In this document: positions 22,264 through 28,748 of the stretch, in pieces
Layout of the letters: each line of letters begins with the position of its first letter
Position numbering within the stretch: the stretch's first letter is position 1
From: Hydrogenophaga sp.
Lineage (GTDB): Bacteria; Pseudomonadota; Gammaproteobacteria; Burkholderiales; Burkholderiaceae_C
Reading direction: 5' to 3'
DNA length: 32,804 bases
Assembly: GCA_018993155.1 (NCBI GenBank)
Contig: JAGKSX010000128.1
Location: 1-32,804 of the forward strand
Notes under the pieces: generated by a model
What the model saw: the letters and a program-made list of their open reading frames with translations, nothing else
Database searches by the model: none
What the model was told of the DNA's origin: nothing
Translations under genes and position numbers: made by a program

Positions 22264-23421
22264 CTAAGCGCCCTCGCCCGCCATGCGCTGCACCGAGGCG
22301 TGGAAGGCCTCGCAGGCGAACTCGTTCTCGCCAAAACACAGGGCCTGGTTCGCCCCGCTGTCCAGCCCACGCTGCATGCTGGCCGCGAGCGCGAAGTCCT
22401 CGTCGATCGCGGTCCAGAACATGTCGAAGTTGCGCTGCCAGTAGCTGTCGCTGCGGGTGGCCAGGTGCTGGCGCGGCGCGATGAGCCAGCCATCCACCTG
22501 CGTGGTGGCGGCGTCGGTGGGCGAGAGCGCGAAGGCGTTGATGTGGTCGCCCTCCCAGAGCAGCAGGGTGGAGGGAAACAGGAAGTAGATGGTGTTGATC
22601 GTCTTCGCAAAGCCTTCCAGCGTGGCGGGCGGTTCGCTCAAATCCTCGAAGCTGCGCTTGGGCAGCACGATGCGCTGGTGGTCGCCCAGCTGGTCGTGCA
22701 CCACCACGTTGTCGTGGAACAGGTAGGCGATGGTCTCGCGGTGGGCGTAGGCGAAGTGGTAACTCTCCAGGTTGGCGTCGAGCACCAGCTTCCAGTTCGA
22801 GGCCTGGGTGAAATGGCGGTGGCGCTGCACGCGCGCAGCGGCGTCGAAGCCCAGGCCGTCGATCTCCTCGCCCAAGGGGCCGAAGTACGCGGCCCAGTCG
22901 AACGCGGGCAAGGCCGTCGCCACCACCCAGACCAGGCCGAAGCGCTGCGCGCAGGGCAGCTCGACCAGGCCGGAGCTGGCCTTGGGCGCGTGGGGAAAGT
23001 CGCGGTCGTGCGGGCGGCCGACGCAGGCGCCGTCGCTGCCGTAGGTCCAGCTGTGGTACGGGCACACGAAGCGCTCGCGCCCCTGGCCACAGGCACCTTC
23101 GGGCACCAGCGCCGCGCCCCGGTGGCGGCACACGTTGATGAAGGCGCGCAGCTGCCCGTCGGCACGGCGGGTGAGCAGCACCGGCACCCCATGCACCGAA
23201 CGCGCCAGCCAGTCGCCGCTCGCCTGCAGCGCGGCCGCGTCGGCCACCGCCTGCGGCAGCCGGCGCAGCGCGGCGAGTTCGCGCTGGTGGCGCGCGGGGT
23301 CGAGGTAGCGCGCCACGGGCGACCAGTTGCCGGGCAGGCGCTGGCGGTGTTCACCGCTCAGCGCGGCCTTCACGCGGTCGAACAGTTGGGCGGCGGGGGA
23401 GGTGGGCAGCGGCGCGTTCAT
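22264..23421 (-). CDS. Rieske non-haem iron oxygenase alpha-subunit homologue
   Basis: A 385-residue aromatic-ring-hydroxylating-dioxygenase-like protein. The N-terminal Rieske domain has CRH (C98, H100) and CPYH (C120, H123), binding a 2Fe-2S cluster. The catalytic domain has NLESYHFAYAH, with H222 and H227 as iron ligands. The residue that normally bridges the Rieske and iron sites (Asp, three before the first His) is Glu219 here, as in the carnitine/YeaW-type branch. I choose the start at 23421 (MNAPLPTSP); a TTG-started extension to 23469 is less likely. No reductase or ferredoxin gene is next to it. It lies 45 bp before the sigma gene; the substrate is unknown. Confidence 0.88.
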   Translation of the reverse strand: MNAPLPTSPAAQLFDRVKAALSGEHRQRLPGNWSPVARYLDPARHQRELAALRRLPQAVADAAALQASGDWLARSVHGVPVLLTRRADGQLRAFINVCRHRGAALVPEGACGQGRERFVCPYHSWTYGSDGACVGRPHDRDFPHAPKASSGLVELPCAQRFGLVWVVATALPAFDWAAYFGPLGEEIDGLGFDAAARVQRHRHFTQASNWKLVLDANLESYHFAYAHRETIAYLFHDNVVVHDQLGDHQRIVLPKRSFEDLSEPPATLEGFAKTINTIYFLFPSTLLLWEGDHINAFALSPTDAATTQVDGWLIAPRQHLATRSDSYWQRNFDMFWTAIDEDFALAASMQRGLDSGANQALCFGENEFACEAFHASVQRMAGEGA

Positions 23422-23511
23422 GCCCACCATCATCGCCAGCCGGACCGGCTTGTGCCATGGGGTTTTCAACCAGCGCCGCTACACTGGACCGATCCCATCC
23501 CTTGGCCATCC

Positions 23512-24483
23512 ATGCCCGAAGCCCCCCCTTTCGATCCGGCCTCGACGCTGCACTTCGTCATCAACAGCCGCTCCGGCAGCCAGGACGGCGACGGCACGCG
23601 AGCGACCATCGAGGCCGCGCTGCGCGCCTCGGGCCGGCCCGGCCAGCTGCACGTGTGCGAACCGGCCGACCTGCCGCGCCGCACGGCCGAACTGGCGCGA
23701 CAGGCGCGCGAAACGAACGCCGCCATCGTGGCCGTGGGTGGCGACGGCACCATCAACACCGTGGCCCAGGCCGCCCACGCCGCCGGCTGCGCCCTGGGCG
23801 TGATCCCGCGCGGCACCTTCAACTATTTCGCGCGCACGCACGGCATCGCCACCGACGTGGCCGATGCCATGGCGCAACTGCTGGGCGCGCGGCCCGAGCC
23901 GGTGCAGGTGGCCGCCGTCAACGAGCACATCTTCCTGGTCAACGCGAGCCTGGGCCTGTACCCCGACCTGCTGGAGGACCGCGAGGTCTGGAAGAACCGA
24001 TTCGGGCGCAGCCAGTGGGTGGCGATCTGGGCGGCCTTCGCCACCCTGTTTCGCGCGCAGCGGCGCCTGAAACTGCGCATCGGCCTGGACGGCGCGCAGC
24101 GCGAGGTGAAGACACTCACCTTGTTCGTGGGCAACAACCGCCTGCAGCTGGAGCAGGTGGGCGTGGTGCAAGGCCAGCGCCCCGACGGCGCGCGAGACAA
24201 CGGCCGCGTCACGGCGGTGATGCTCAAACCCATCGGCACCCTGGCCCTGCTGCGCCTGATGTGGCAAGGCGCCATGGGCACGCTTGGCGAGGCCGACGAC
24301 ATCGAGCACTTCGAATTCCAGCAGATGGTGGTGCGCGCGCCGTCGGTGGCGGGCGCGCGTCGCCTGAAGGTCGCGGTCGATGGGGAAGTCCTGCGCATGA
24401 AGGCGCCGCTGGATGTGCGCGTGCTGCCGGTGCCCCTGTTCCTCCTCAAACCGGCACCCGCCGACCGCGAGGCCCCCGCTTGA
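23512..24483 (+). CDS. Diacylglycerol kinase-like lipid kinase
   Basis: A 323-residue protein of the DAGK catalytic/YegS family, which phosphorylates lipid hydroxyls or related substrates. Visible signatures are LHFVINSRSGS (13-23), the nucleotide-binding GGDGTIN (76-82), LGVIPRGTFNYFAR (95-108) and a C-terminal beta domain with VGNNRLQLEQ and LKVAVDGEVLRM. There is no membrane segment. Its stop codon overlaps the TTG start of the metallophosphoesterase gene, so the two are translationally coupled. The pairing suggests related substrates, but the metabolic role is not clear. Confidence 0.9.
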   Translation: MPEAPPFDPASTLHFVINSRSGSQDGDGTRATIEAALRASGRPGQLHVCEPADLPRRTAELARQARETNAAIVAVGGDGTINTVAQAAHAAGCALGVIPRGTFNYFARTHGIATDVADAMAQLLGARPEPVQVAAVNEHIFLVNASLGLYPDLLEDREVWKNRFGRSQWVAIWAAFATLFRAQRRLKLRIGLDGAQREVKTLTLFVGNNRLQLEQVGVVQGQRPDGARDNGRVTAVMLKPIGTLALLRLMWQGAMGTLGEADDIEHFEFQQMVVRAPSVAGARRLKVAVDGEVLRMKAPLDVRVLPVPLFLLKPAPADREAPA

Positions 24484-25268
24484 GCGCGATCCTGCAGGTC
24501 TCGGACCCCCACTTCGGCACCGAGCGGGCGCCGGTGGTGCGGGCCCTGGTGCAGCTGGCCCAGCGGCTGCGGCCGGACCTCGTGGTGCTCTCGGGCGACA
24601 TCACCCAGCGCGCCCGCGCGCCCCAGTTCGAGGCCGCGCGCCGCTTCATGGACCAGCTGGGCGCGCCCCGGCTGGTGATCCCGGGCAACCACGACATCCC
24701 GCTGTTCAACGGCTGGGCCCGGCTGGTGCGGCCCTACGCGGGCCACCGCGCGGCCTTCGGCGACGAACTCGAACCGCAGTTCAGCTCCACCGGGCTCATG
24801 GTGCTGGCCGTGAACACCACGCGCGCCCACCGGCACAAGAACGGTGAGGTGTCGGCGGCGCAGGTCGCGCGCGTGGCGGCGCGGCTGGCCGAGGCCACGC
24901 CGGCCCAGTTGCGCGTGGTGGTGGTGCACCAGCCGATTGACGTGCAGCGCCCGCAGGACGAACCCGACCGCCTGATCGGCCACGCTGCCGCGCAGCACGC
25001 CTGGGCCGCTGCTGGGGCCGACCTGGTGATGGGCGGCCACATCCACCTGCCCTATGTGATGCCCCTGCCTGGCCTGGCGCGGCCGATGTGGGCGGTGCAG
25101 GCCGGCACCGCCGTCTCGCACCGCGTGCGCCCTGGCGCACCCAACTCGGTGAACCTGGTGCGCTGGCATGCGGCCGAGCGCGCCTGCGCGATTGAGCAAT
25201 GGGACTACGCGGCCACCGAAGAGGCGTTCGTGCAGGTGCGGGTGACGCGCCTGCAGCCCGGGAGGTAA
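24480..25268 (+). CDS. Calcineurin-like metallophosphoesterase
   Basis: A 262-residue class III cyclic-nucleotide/metallophosphoesterase-like protein. All five metal motifs are in order: DPH (D9, H11), SGD (D40), GNHD (69-72), VVVH (H150) and GGHIH (185-189). The start must be TTG at 24480, since no ATG precedes the first metal motif; TTGA overlaps the stop of the lipid-kinase gene. Substrate unknown. A multi-hairpin repeat follows the stop. Confidence 0.9.
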   Translation: MSAILQVSDPHFGTERAPVVRALVQLAQRLRPDLVVLSGDITQRARAPQFEAARRFMDQLGAPRLVIPGNHDIPLFNGWARLVRPYAGHRAAFGDELEPQFSSTGLMVLAVNTTRAHRHKNGEVSAAQVARVAARLAEATPAQLRVVVVHQPIDVQRPQDEPDRLIGHAAAQHAWAAAGADLVMGGHIHLPYVMPLPGLARPMWAVQAGTAVSHRVRPGAPNSVNLVRWHAAERACAIEQWDYAATEEAFVQVRVTRLQPGR

Positions 25269-25270
25269 AG

Positions 25271-25366
25271 CACCCCCTGCGCCGCTTCGCGGCGTCCCCC
25301 TCTCTGGCGCCTTCGGCTGGGAGGGGGACGGCATCTTGGGCCGGCGGAGCCGGACCCTCGATGCCC
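25271..25366. repeat. GC-rich multi-hairpin repeat after the metallophosphoesterase gene
   Basis: CACCCCCTGCGCCGC/GCGGCG, CCCCCTCTCT..GGGAGGGGG and GGCATC..GGCCGGC/GCCGGacCC..GATGCC stems, in the same order and orientation as the copy at 12315. It occupies most of the 122-bp gap between convergent genes. Confidence 0.7.
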
Positions 25367-25390
25367 CTGGAGGGTGTCATCTCGTGCGAA

Positions 25391-26290
25391 TCAGCCGAAC
25401 ATCAGGGTGCGGTGCGCGCTGGCCCCGGCCATGGCGCCCGCGCCCACCGAGATCGCCACGTTGCCGGCCGCGCGCGCGGCATCGCCGCAGGCGAACACGC
25501 CGGGCACGCTGGTGCCCTGCATCGCGTCGGTGCGGATGAAGGCACCCGTGGGGCCTTCGTCCATGGCGCAGCCCAGCTGCGCCGCCACCGGGCTGGCCAT
25601 GTGCGTGCGCGCCATGGTGAACAGGCCGTCCAGGGCGAAGCGGCGGCCATCGCGCAGCTCCACCGTGGCGGTGTCCACCAGGCGCGCCACCGCGCCGGTT
25701 TCCACCGCGACACCGCGCGCGGCCAGCGCGGCGCGCTGCGCATCGTCGGGCACGAAGGCTTCGTTGAGGAACAACGTGGTCGAGCCCCAGTCCGGCAACA
25801 TCAGCGCGTGGTGCATGGACATCTCGCTGACCGCCAGCACGCCGATGCGCCCGTTGTCGAGCTCGTAGCCGTGGCAGTACGGACAGTGGAAGACGCCTCG
25901 ACCCCAACGCTCGGCCAGGCCTTCGATGGCGGGCAGCTCGTCCACCACACCGGTGGCGATCACCAGGGTGCGGGCCTGCTCGGTGTGGCCGCCGTCGAGC
26001 GCCACGCCAAAACCCTCGCCCTGCGCCTCGGCGCGCGCCACGGTGCCGTCCAGCCAGCGCACATTGGGGTAGGCGAGCAACTGGGCCTTGCCCTCGGCGG
26101 CGATGTCGCCGGGCGCGCGGCCGTCCTGGCCCAGGAAGCCGTGCGAAGCGCTGGCGAAGCGGTTGCGGCGCAGGCCGGCGTCGATCACGAGCACCCGGCG
26201 GCGCGCCCGCGCGAGCTGCAGGGCGGCGGACAGACCGGCGTAGCTGCCGCCGATCACGATGGCGTCATTCGGGGAGGTGGTGGTGAGCAT
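25391..26290 (-). CDS. Thioredoxin-reductase-like NAD(P)/FAD oxidoreductase
   Basis: A 299-residue flavoprotein of the low-molecular-weight thioredoxin-reductase group: FAD-binding GGSYAGLSAAL (14-24), a redox CPYCHG (C136, C139), and the C-terminal GDAARAAGNVAISVGAG. The second dinucleotide-binding stretch is weakly conserved (VLAVSEMSMHHAL instead of a clear GxGxxA), which is typical of the Trx-reductase-like, GidA-independent relatives rather than true TrxB. The start at 26290 has AGGAG upstream and lies inside the last codons of the Rrf2-type gene (26-bp overlap), so it is coupled to it and may be controlled by it. Confidence 0.88.
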   Translation of the reverse strand: MLTTTSPNDAIVIGGSYAGLSAALQLARARRRVLVIDAGLRRNRFASASHGFLGQDGRAPGDIAAEGKAQLLAYPNVRWLDGTVARAEAQGEGFGVALDGGHTEQARTLVIATGVVDELPAIEGLAERWGRGVFHCPYCHGYELDNGRIGVLAVSEMSMHHALMLPDWGSTTLFLNEAFVPDDAQRAALAARGVAVETGAVARLVDTATVELRDGRRFALDGLFTMARTHMASPVAAQLGCAMDEGPTGAFIRTDAMQGTSVPGVFACGDAARAAGNVAISVGAGAMAGASAHRTLMFG

Positions 26291-26738
26291 GGTGGCTCCT
26301 GGCATGGGGGTGGGCGTCGAAACGGCGGTTGAAATCGGCCGCGAGGTCGGCCAGCGTCACGCGGCCCAGTCGCTGCACCAGCAGCGCCTGGGCCTCCTGC
26401 AGCGCACCCGACAGCGCCTGGTTGACCGCCTGCTCCACCAGGCACGCGGGGTTGTCCGAGCGGTGGCCGATGGCGAACACGGTGGGTGCGCCGACCGCGT
26501 CGTACACGTCGCGCAGGGTCACGGTCTTGAGGTTGCAGGCCAGCACCCAGCCGCCGCCGTGGCCCCGTTCGGAGCTCACGAAGCCGGCCTCGCGCAGGCC
26601 GGCGAGGGTGCGGCGCACCACCACCGGGCTGCTGCCCTGCAGGCAGGCGGCCAGGGCCTCGGAGGTCATGGGCCGCTCGCTCTGCGCCATGTGCAGCAGC
26701 AGGTGAAGGATGGACGAGAGCTTGCTGTCGAGTTTCAT
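26265..26738 (-). CDS. Rrf2-family transcriptional regulator
   Basis: A 157-residue winged-helix regulator: KLSSILHLLLHMA, MTSEALAACLQGSSPVVVRRTLAGLREAGFVSS (24-56) and the wing GHGGGWVLA are typical of Rrf2. C32, C68 and C99 (NPACLVEQAV) are candidate redox or ligand residues, but the three-cysteine 2Fe-2S pattern of IscR is absent; this is like YwnA/CymR-type members. A His-rich tail (HPHARSHHAHHHLPE) could bind metal. The start at 26738 lies within a perfect 7-bp inverted repeat, the probable operator. It overlaps the downstream oxidoreductase gene. Confidence 0.88.
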   Translation of the reverse strand: MKLDSKLSSILHLLLHMAQSERPMTSEALAACLQGSSPVVVRRTLAGLREAGFVSSERGHGGGWVLACNLKTVTLRDVYDAVGAPTVFAIGHRSDNPACLVEQAVNQALSGALQEAQALLVQRLGRVTLADLAADFNRRFDAHPHARSHHAHHHLPE

Positions 26739-26757
26739 GTAACTTGAATAGTTACAT
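26737..26757 (-). promoter_or_regulatory. Palindrome at the Rrf2-gene start, probable operator
   Basis: ATGTAAC and GTTACAT form perfect 7-bp arms around 7 bases (TTGAATA). The proximal arm contains the start codon of the regulator, and no Shine-Dalgarno is seen upstream, so the mRNA may be very short-leadered. Autoregulation is inferred. Confidence 0.55.
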
Positions 26758-26795
26758 GAAAACAACTTCAGCGCCGCCGCGCGCTGATCAGCCCG

Positions 26796-27317
26796 TCAGC
26801 GCGTGTGGTTTTCGGCTTCCGGCGGCCGCACGTCGAAGGCCTCGTGGTAGCTCACCTCGCCGTGCGGCACCCGCCCGTTGAAGGCCAGGGCCTGGAAATA
26901 CTCGGGTGGCACGCCCGGCAGCAGCAGCGTGGGCACGGCGCGAAAACCGAAGCGGCCGTAGAAGGCCGGTTCGCCGAGCAGCACGCAGCCACCCGCGCCC
27001 TGCTCGCGCAGGCGCTGCAGGGCCGCGCGCATGAGCCCGCTGCCCACGCCCAGCCCCTGGTAACCGGGCAGCACCGAGATCGGGCCCAGGCCGAACCAGT
27101 GCCGTGTGCCGTCCGACACCGTCACCGGCGACACCGCCACATGGCCCACCACGGCGCCCTGCCGCTCATCGACCAGCGACACGGCGAGCTGCCCCGCGGC
27201 GCGCAGGGCGTCGACGATGAGGTGCTCGGTGTGGCTGGTGTGCGGCGCGCGCTGGAAGGCCGCCGCCGTCAGGGCGTGGATGGCTTCGACGTCGCCGGGC
27301 GACTCGGGCCGGATCAC
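26796..27317 (-). CDS. GNAT-family N-acetyltransferase (YhbS-like)
   Basis: A 173-residue acetyltransferase. The acetyl-CoA motif is ISVLPGYQGLGVGSGLMRAALQRL (about 80-103), preceded by VGHVAVSPVTV and followed by VLLGEPAFYGRFGFRA, as in YhbS-type GNAT proteins. The start is GTG at 27317, overlapping the TGA of the upstream Mpo1-like gene as GTGA. The acceptor is unknown. Confidence 0.88.
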   Translation of the reverse strand: MIRPESPGDVEAIHALTAAAFQRAPHTSHTEHLIVDALRAAGQLAVSLVDERQGAVVGHVAVSPVTVSDGTRHWFGLGPISVLPGYQGLGVGSGLMRAALQRLREQGAGGCVLLGEPAFYGRFGFRAVPTLLLPGVPPEYFQALAFNGRVPHGEVSYHEAFDVRPPEAENHTR

Positions 27318-27835
27318 TTGGCGAGCTCGCGGCCGCCGTGCACCGGGCCCGCGCGCGACTCGACCACCGCCTCCACCTCGCGGCGCAGGCCCATCAGGAA
27401 GGCGAGCTCGGCCACCACGAACAGCGGGCCGATGATCAGCCCCATGACGTCGTCCACGAAGGCCGGCTTGCGGCCTTCGAAGATGTGGCCGACGAACTGG
27501 ATCACCCAGCCCACCACGAACAGGCCCACGCCGAAGGTGGCCCAGGCGCCGGGGGACAGGCCGGCCGTGGCATGCGCCACCGCCAGGCAGGCCGCGAGCA
27601 GCAGGCCCATCACCACGCCGAAGCGCAGGTCCAGCCGCAGGTAGTAGAGCGTGGCGGCGATCACCGCCAGCGTGGCCAGGGACAGGGGCAGGCCCGCCAC
27701 GTCGAAGGCCGGGCGCGCCAGCAGCACCACGACCGAGAGCACGATCATGGGAATGCCGATGAAGTGCGTGACGATGTTGCGGCGGTCGCGGTGGTAGGCC
27801 GCGTACTGGCTCAGGTGGTCGTTCAGGGTTTTCAT
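27314..27835 (-). CDS. Mpo1-like (DUF962) membrane protein
   Basis: A 173-residue membrane protein of the DUF962/Mpo1 family; the yeast member is an iron-dependent dioxygenase of 2-hydroxy fatty acids. The histidine-rich conserved parts are YHRDRRNIVTHFIGIPM (about 24-40) and VGHIFEGRKPAF, between four or so hydrophobic segments. The start at 27835 has GGAG upstream. It overlaps the GNAT gene (GTGA), implying coupling. The activity in bacteria is not established from this sequence. Confidence 0.88.
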   Translation of the reverse strand: MKTLNDHLSQYAAYHRDRRNIVTHFIGIPMIVLSVVVLLARPAFDVAGLPLSLATLAVIAATLYYLRLDLRFGVVMGLLLAACLAVAHATAGLSPGAWATFGVGLFVVGWVIQFVGHIFEGRKPAFVDDVMGLIIGPLFVVAELAFLMGLRREVEAVVESRAGPVHGGRELAK

Positions 27836-27914
27836 CGTGGTCTCCGAGAAACAGCACAGGCGCACATCATCGCCAGAGTGGCCCTGCCGCGCCAGTGGGA
27901 TTTCACCGATCGGG

Positions 27915-28715
27915 TCACAGCAGCGACTGCGGATCGTCCTCCGGCCGCACCGCCGGCCCGCTGCGCGCCAGCGCCATCCACACGTGGAAGGGCAGGCGTT
28001 CGACCGCGCGGCGCGGCGCCTCGCGCGCCACCACCAGGCGCTCGCCTTCGAGCTGCATCACGCCGCACTCGGGTGGCACTTCCTCGGGCGTGGCGATGGG
28101 GCGGCCCTTGGCGTCCTGCCCCAGCACGTACCAGCAGGCGCTGGCCAGGCCCAGGTAGGCGGCGCGTTTGGCGGGTTTGCGCAGGTCGCCCAGCAGATCG
28201 GCCCGGCTCACCTTGATCTCGTGCACCACGGGCTCCAGGTAGGCCTCCACGGTGGTGTGGCGCACCGAGAACACGTCCGGAGAGGCCATGCACCAGCCAT
28301 GCTCGGGAGCCGTCGCGGCGCTGGCCTCGCTCTCGAAAGCGCAGGCCTGCAGCGGGCCGCCGGTGTCCGCAGCGGGCTCGCCGCCGAGCAGCGCGCGCGG
28401 CAGCGGCACGCGCAGCATCAGGCCGCGCCAGCTGAGCCGCCCAGCCTGCGCCATCGCCGTGGCCACGCGCTCCACCAGGGCCTCGTGCGGCGTGCGCGCG
28501 GCCTTGTTCTGGCTGAACACCTCGGCCAGCCGCTGGATGCCGGCCTCGGTCACGCGCAGGCTCTCGAAACCCTCGGGCGAAGGCCGGCGCTCCAGCAGGC
28601 CGGCGGCGAGCAGTTCCACCTCCAGCATGTCGTGGCAGGGCCAGCCGGCGGAGCGGTAGATCTCGCGCAGGCGCTGGTGGTGGCGCCGCGTCAGGGCGGG
28701 GGCGATCGCAGGCAT
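27915..28715 (-). CDS. Protein of unknown function with an MmcB-like PD-(D/E)XK signature
   Basis: A 266-residue protein with no signal or membrane segment. The N-terminal 70 residues are helical and contain RRHHQRLREIY and an HTH-like LEVELLAAGLLERR. The C-terminal half has SPDVF (D147) and EIKVSRADLLGDLRKPAKRAAYLG (E166, K168), resembling the MmcB-type PD-(D/E)XK fold (EIK then SRADfl.D...R). Nuclease activity is inference. It is divergent from the nuclease-helicase gene across only 33 bp, with a palindrome between them. Confidence 0.6.
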   Translation of the reverse strand: MPAIAPALTRRHHQRLREIYRSAGWPCHDMLEVELLAAGLLERRPSPEGFESLRVTEAGIQRLAEVFSQNKAARTPHEALVERVATAMAQAGRLSWRGLMLRVPLPRALLGGEPAADTGGPLQACAFESEASAATAPEHGWCMASPDVFSVRHTTVEAYLEPVVHEIKVSRADLLGDLRKPAKRAAYLGLASACWYVLGQDAKGRPIATPEEVPPECGVMQLEGERLVVAREAPRRAVERLPFHVWMALARSGPAVRPEDDPQSLL

Positions 28716-28717
28716 CC

Positions 28718-28735
28718 ACTGACTATATATCCAGT
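28718..28735. promoter_or_regulatory. Palindromic AT-rich site between the divergent nuclease-like genes
   Basis: ACTGACTATATATCCAGT is a near-perfect palindrome (outer ACTG/CAGT and the TATATA core) in a 33-bp gap between divergent start codons. It is the only AT-rich stretch in the local DNA, so it likely serves as overlapping -10 elements and possibly an operator. Confidence 0.45.
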
Positions 28736-28748
28736 ACCATGGCGGGTC

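Noticed and set aside
21388-24483. Plus-strand open frame of more than 1000 codons
   Set aside because: Only its last 323 codons (from 23512) show a real protein family. The rest is antisense to the sigma and Rieske genes and has the Ala/Arg/Gly-rich composition of shadow frames in high-GC DNA.
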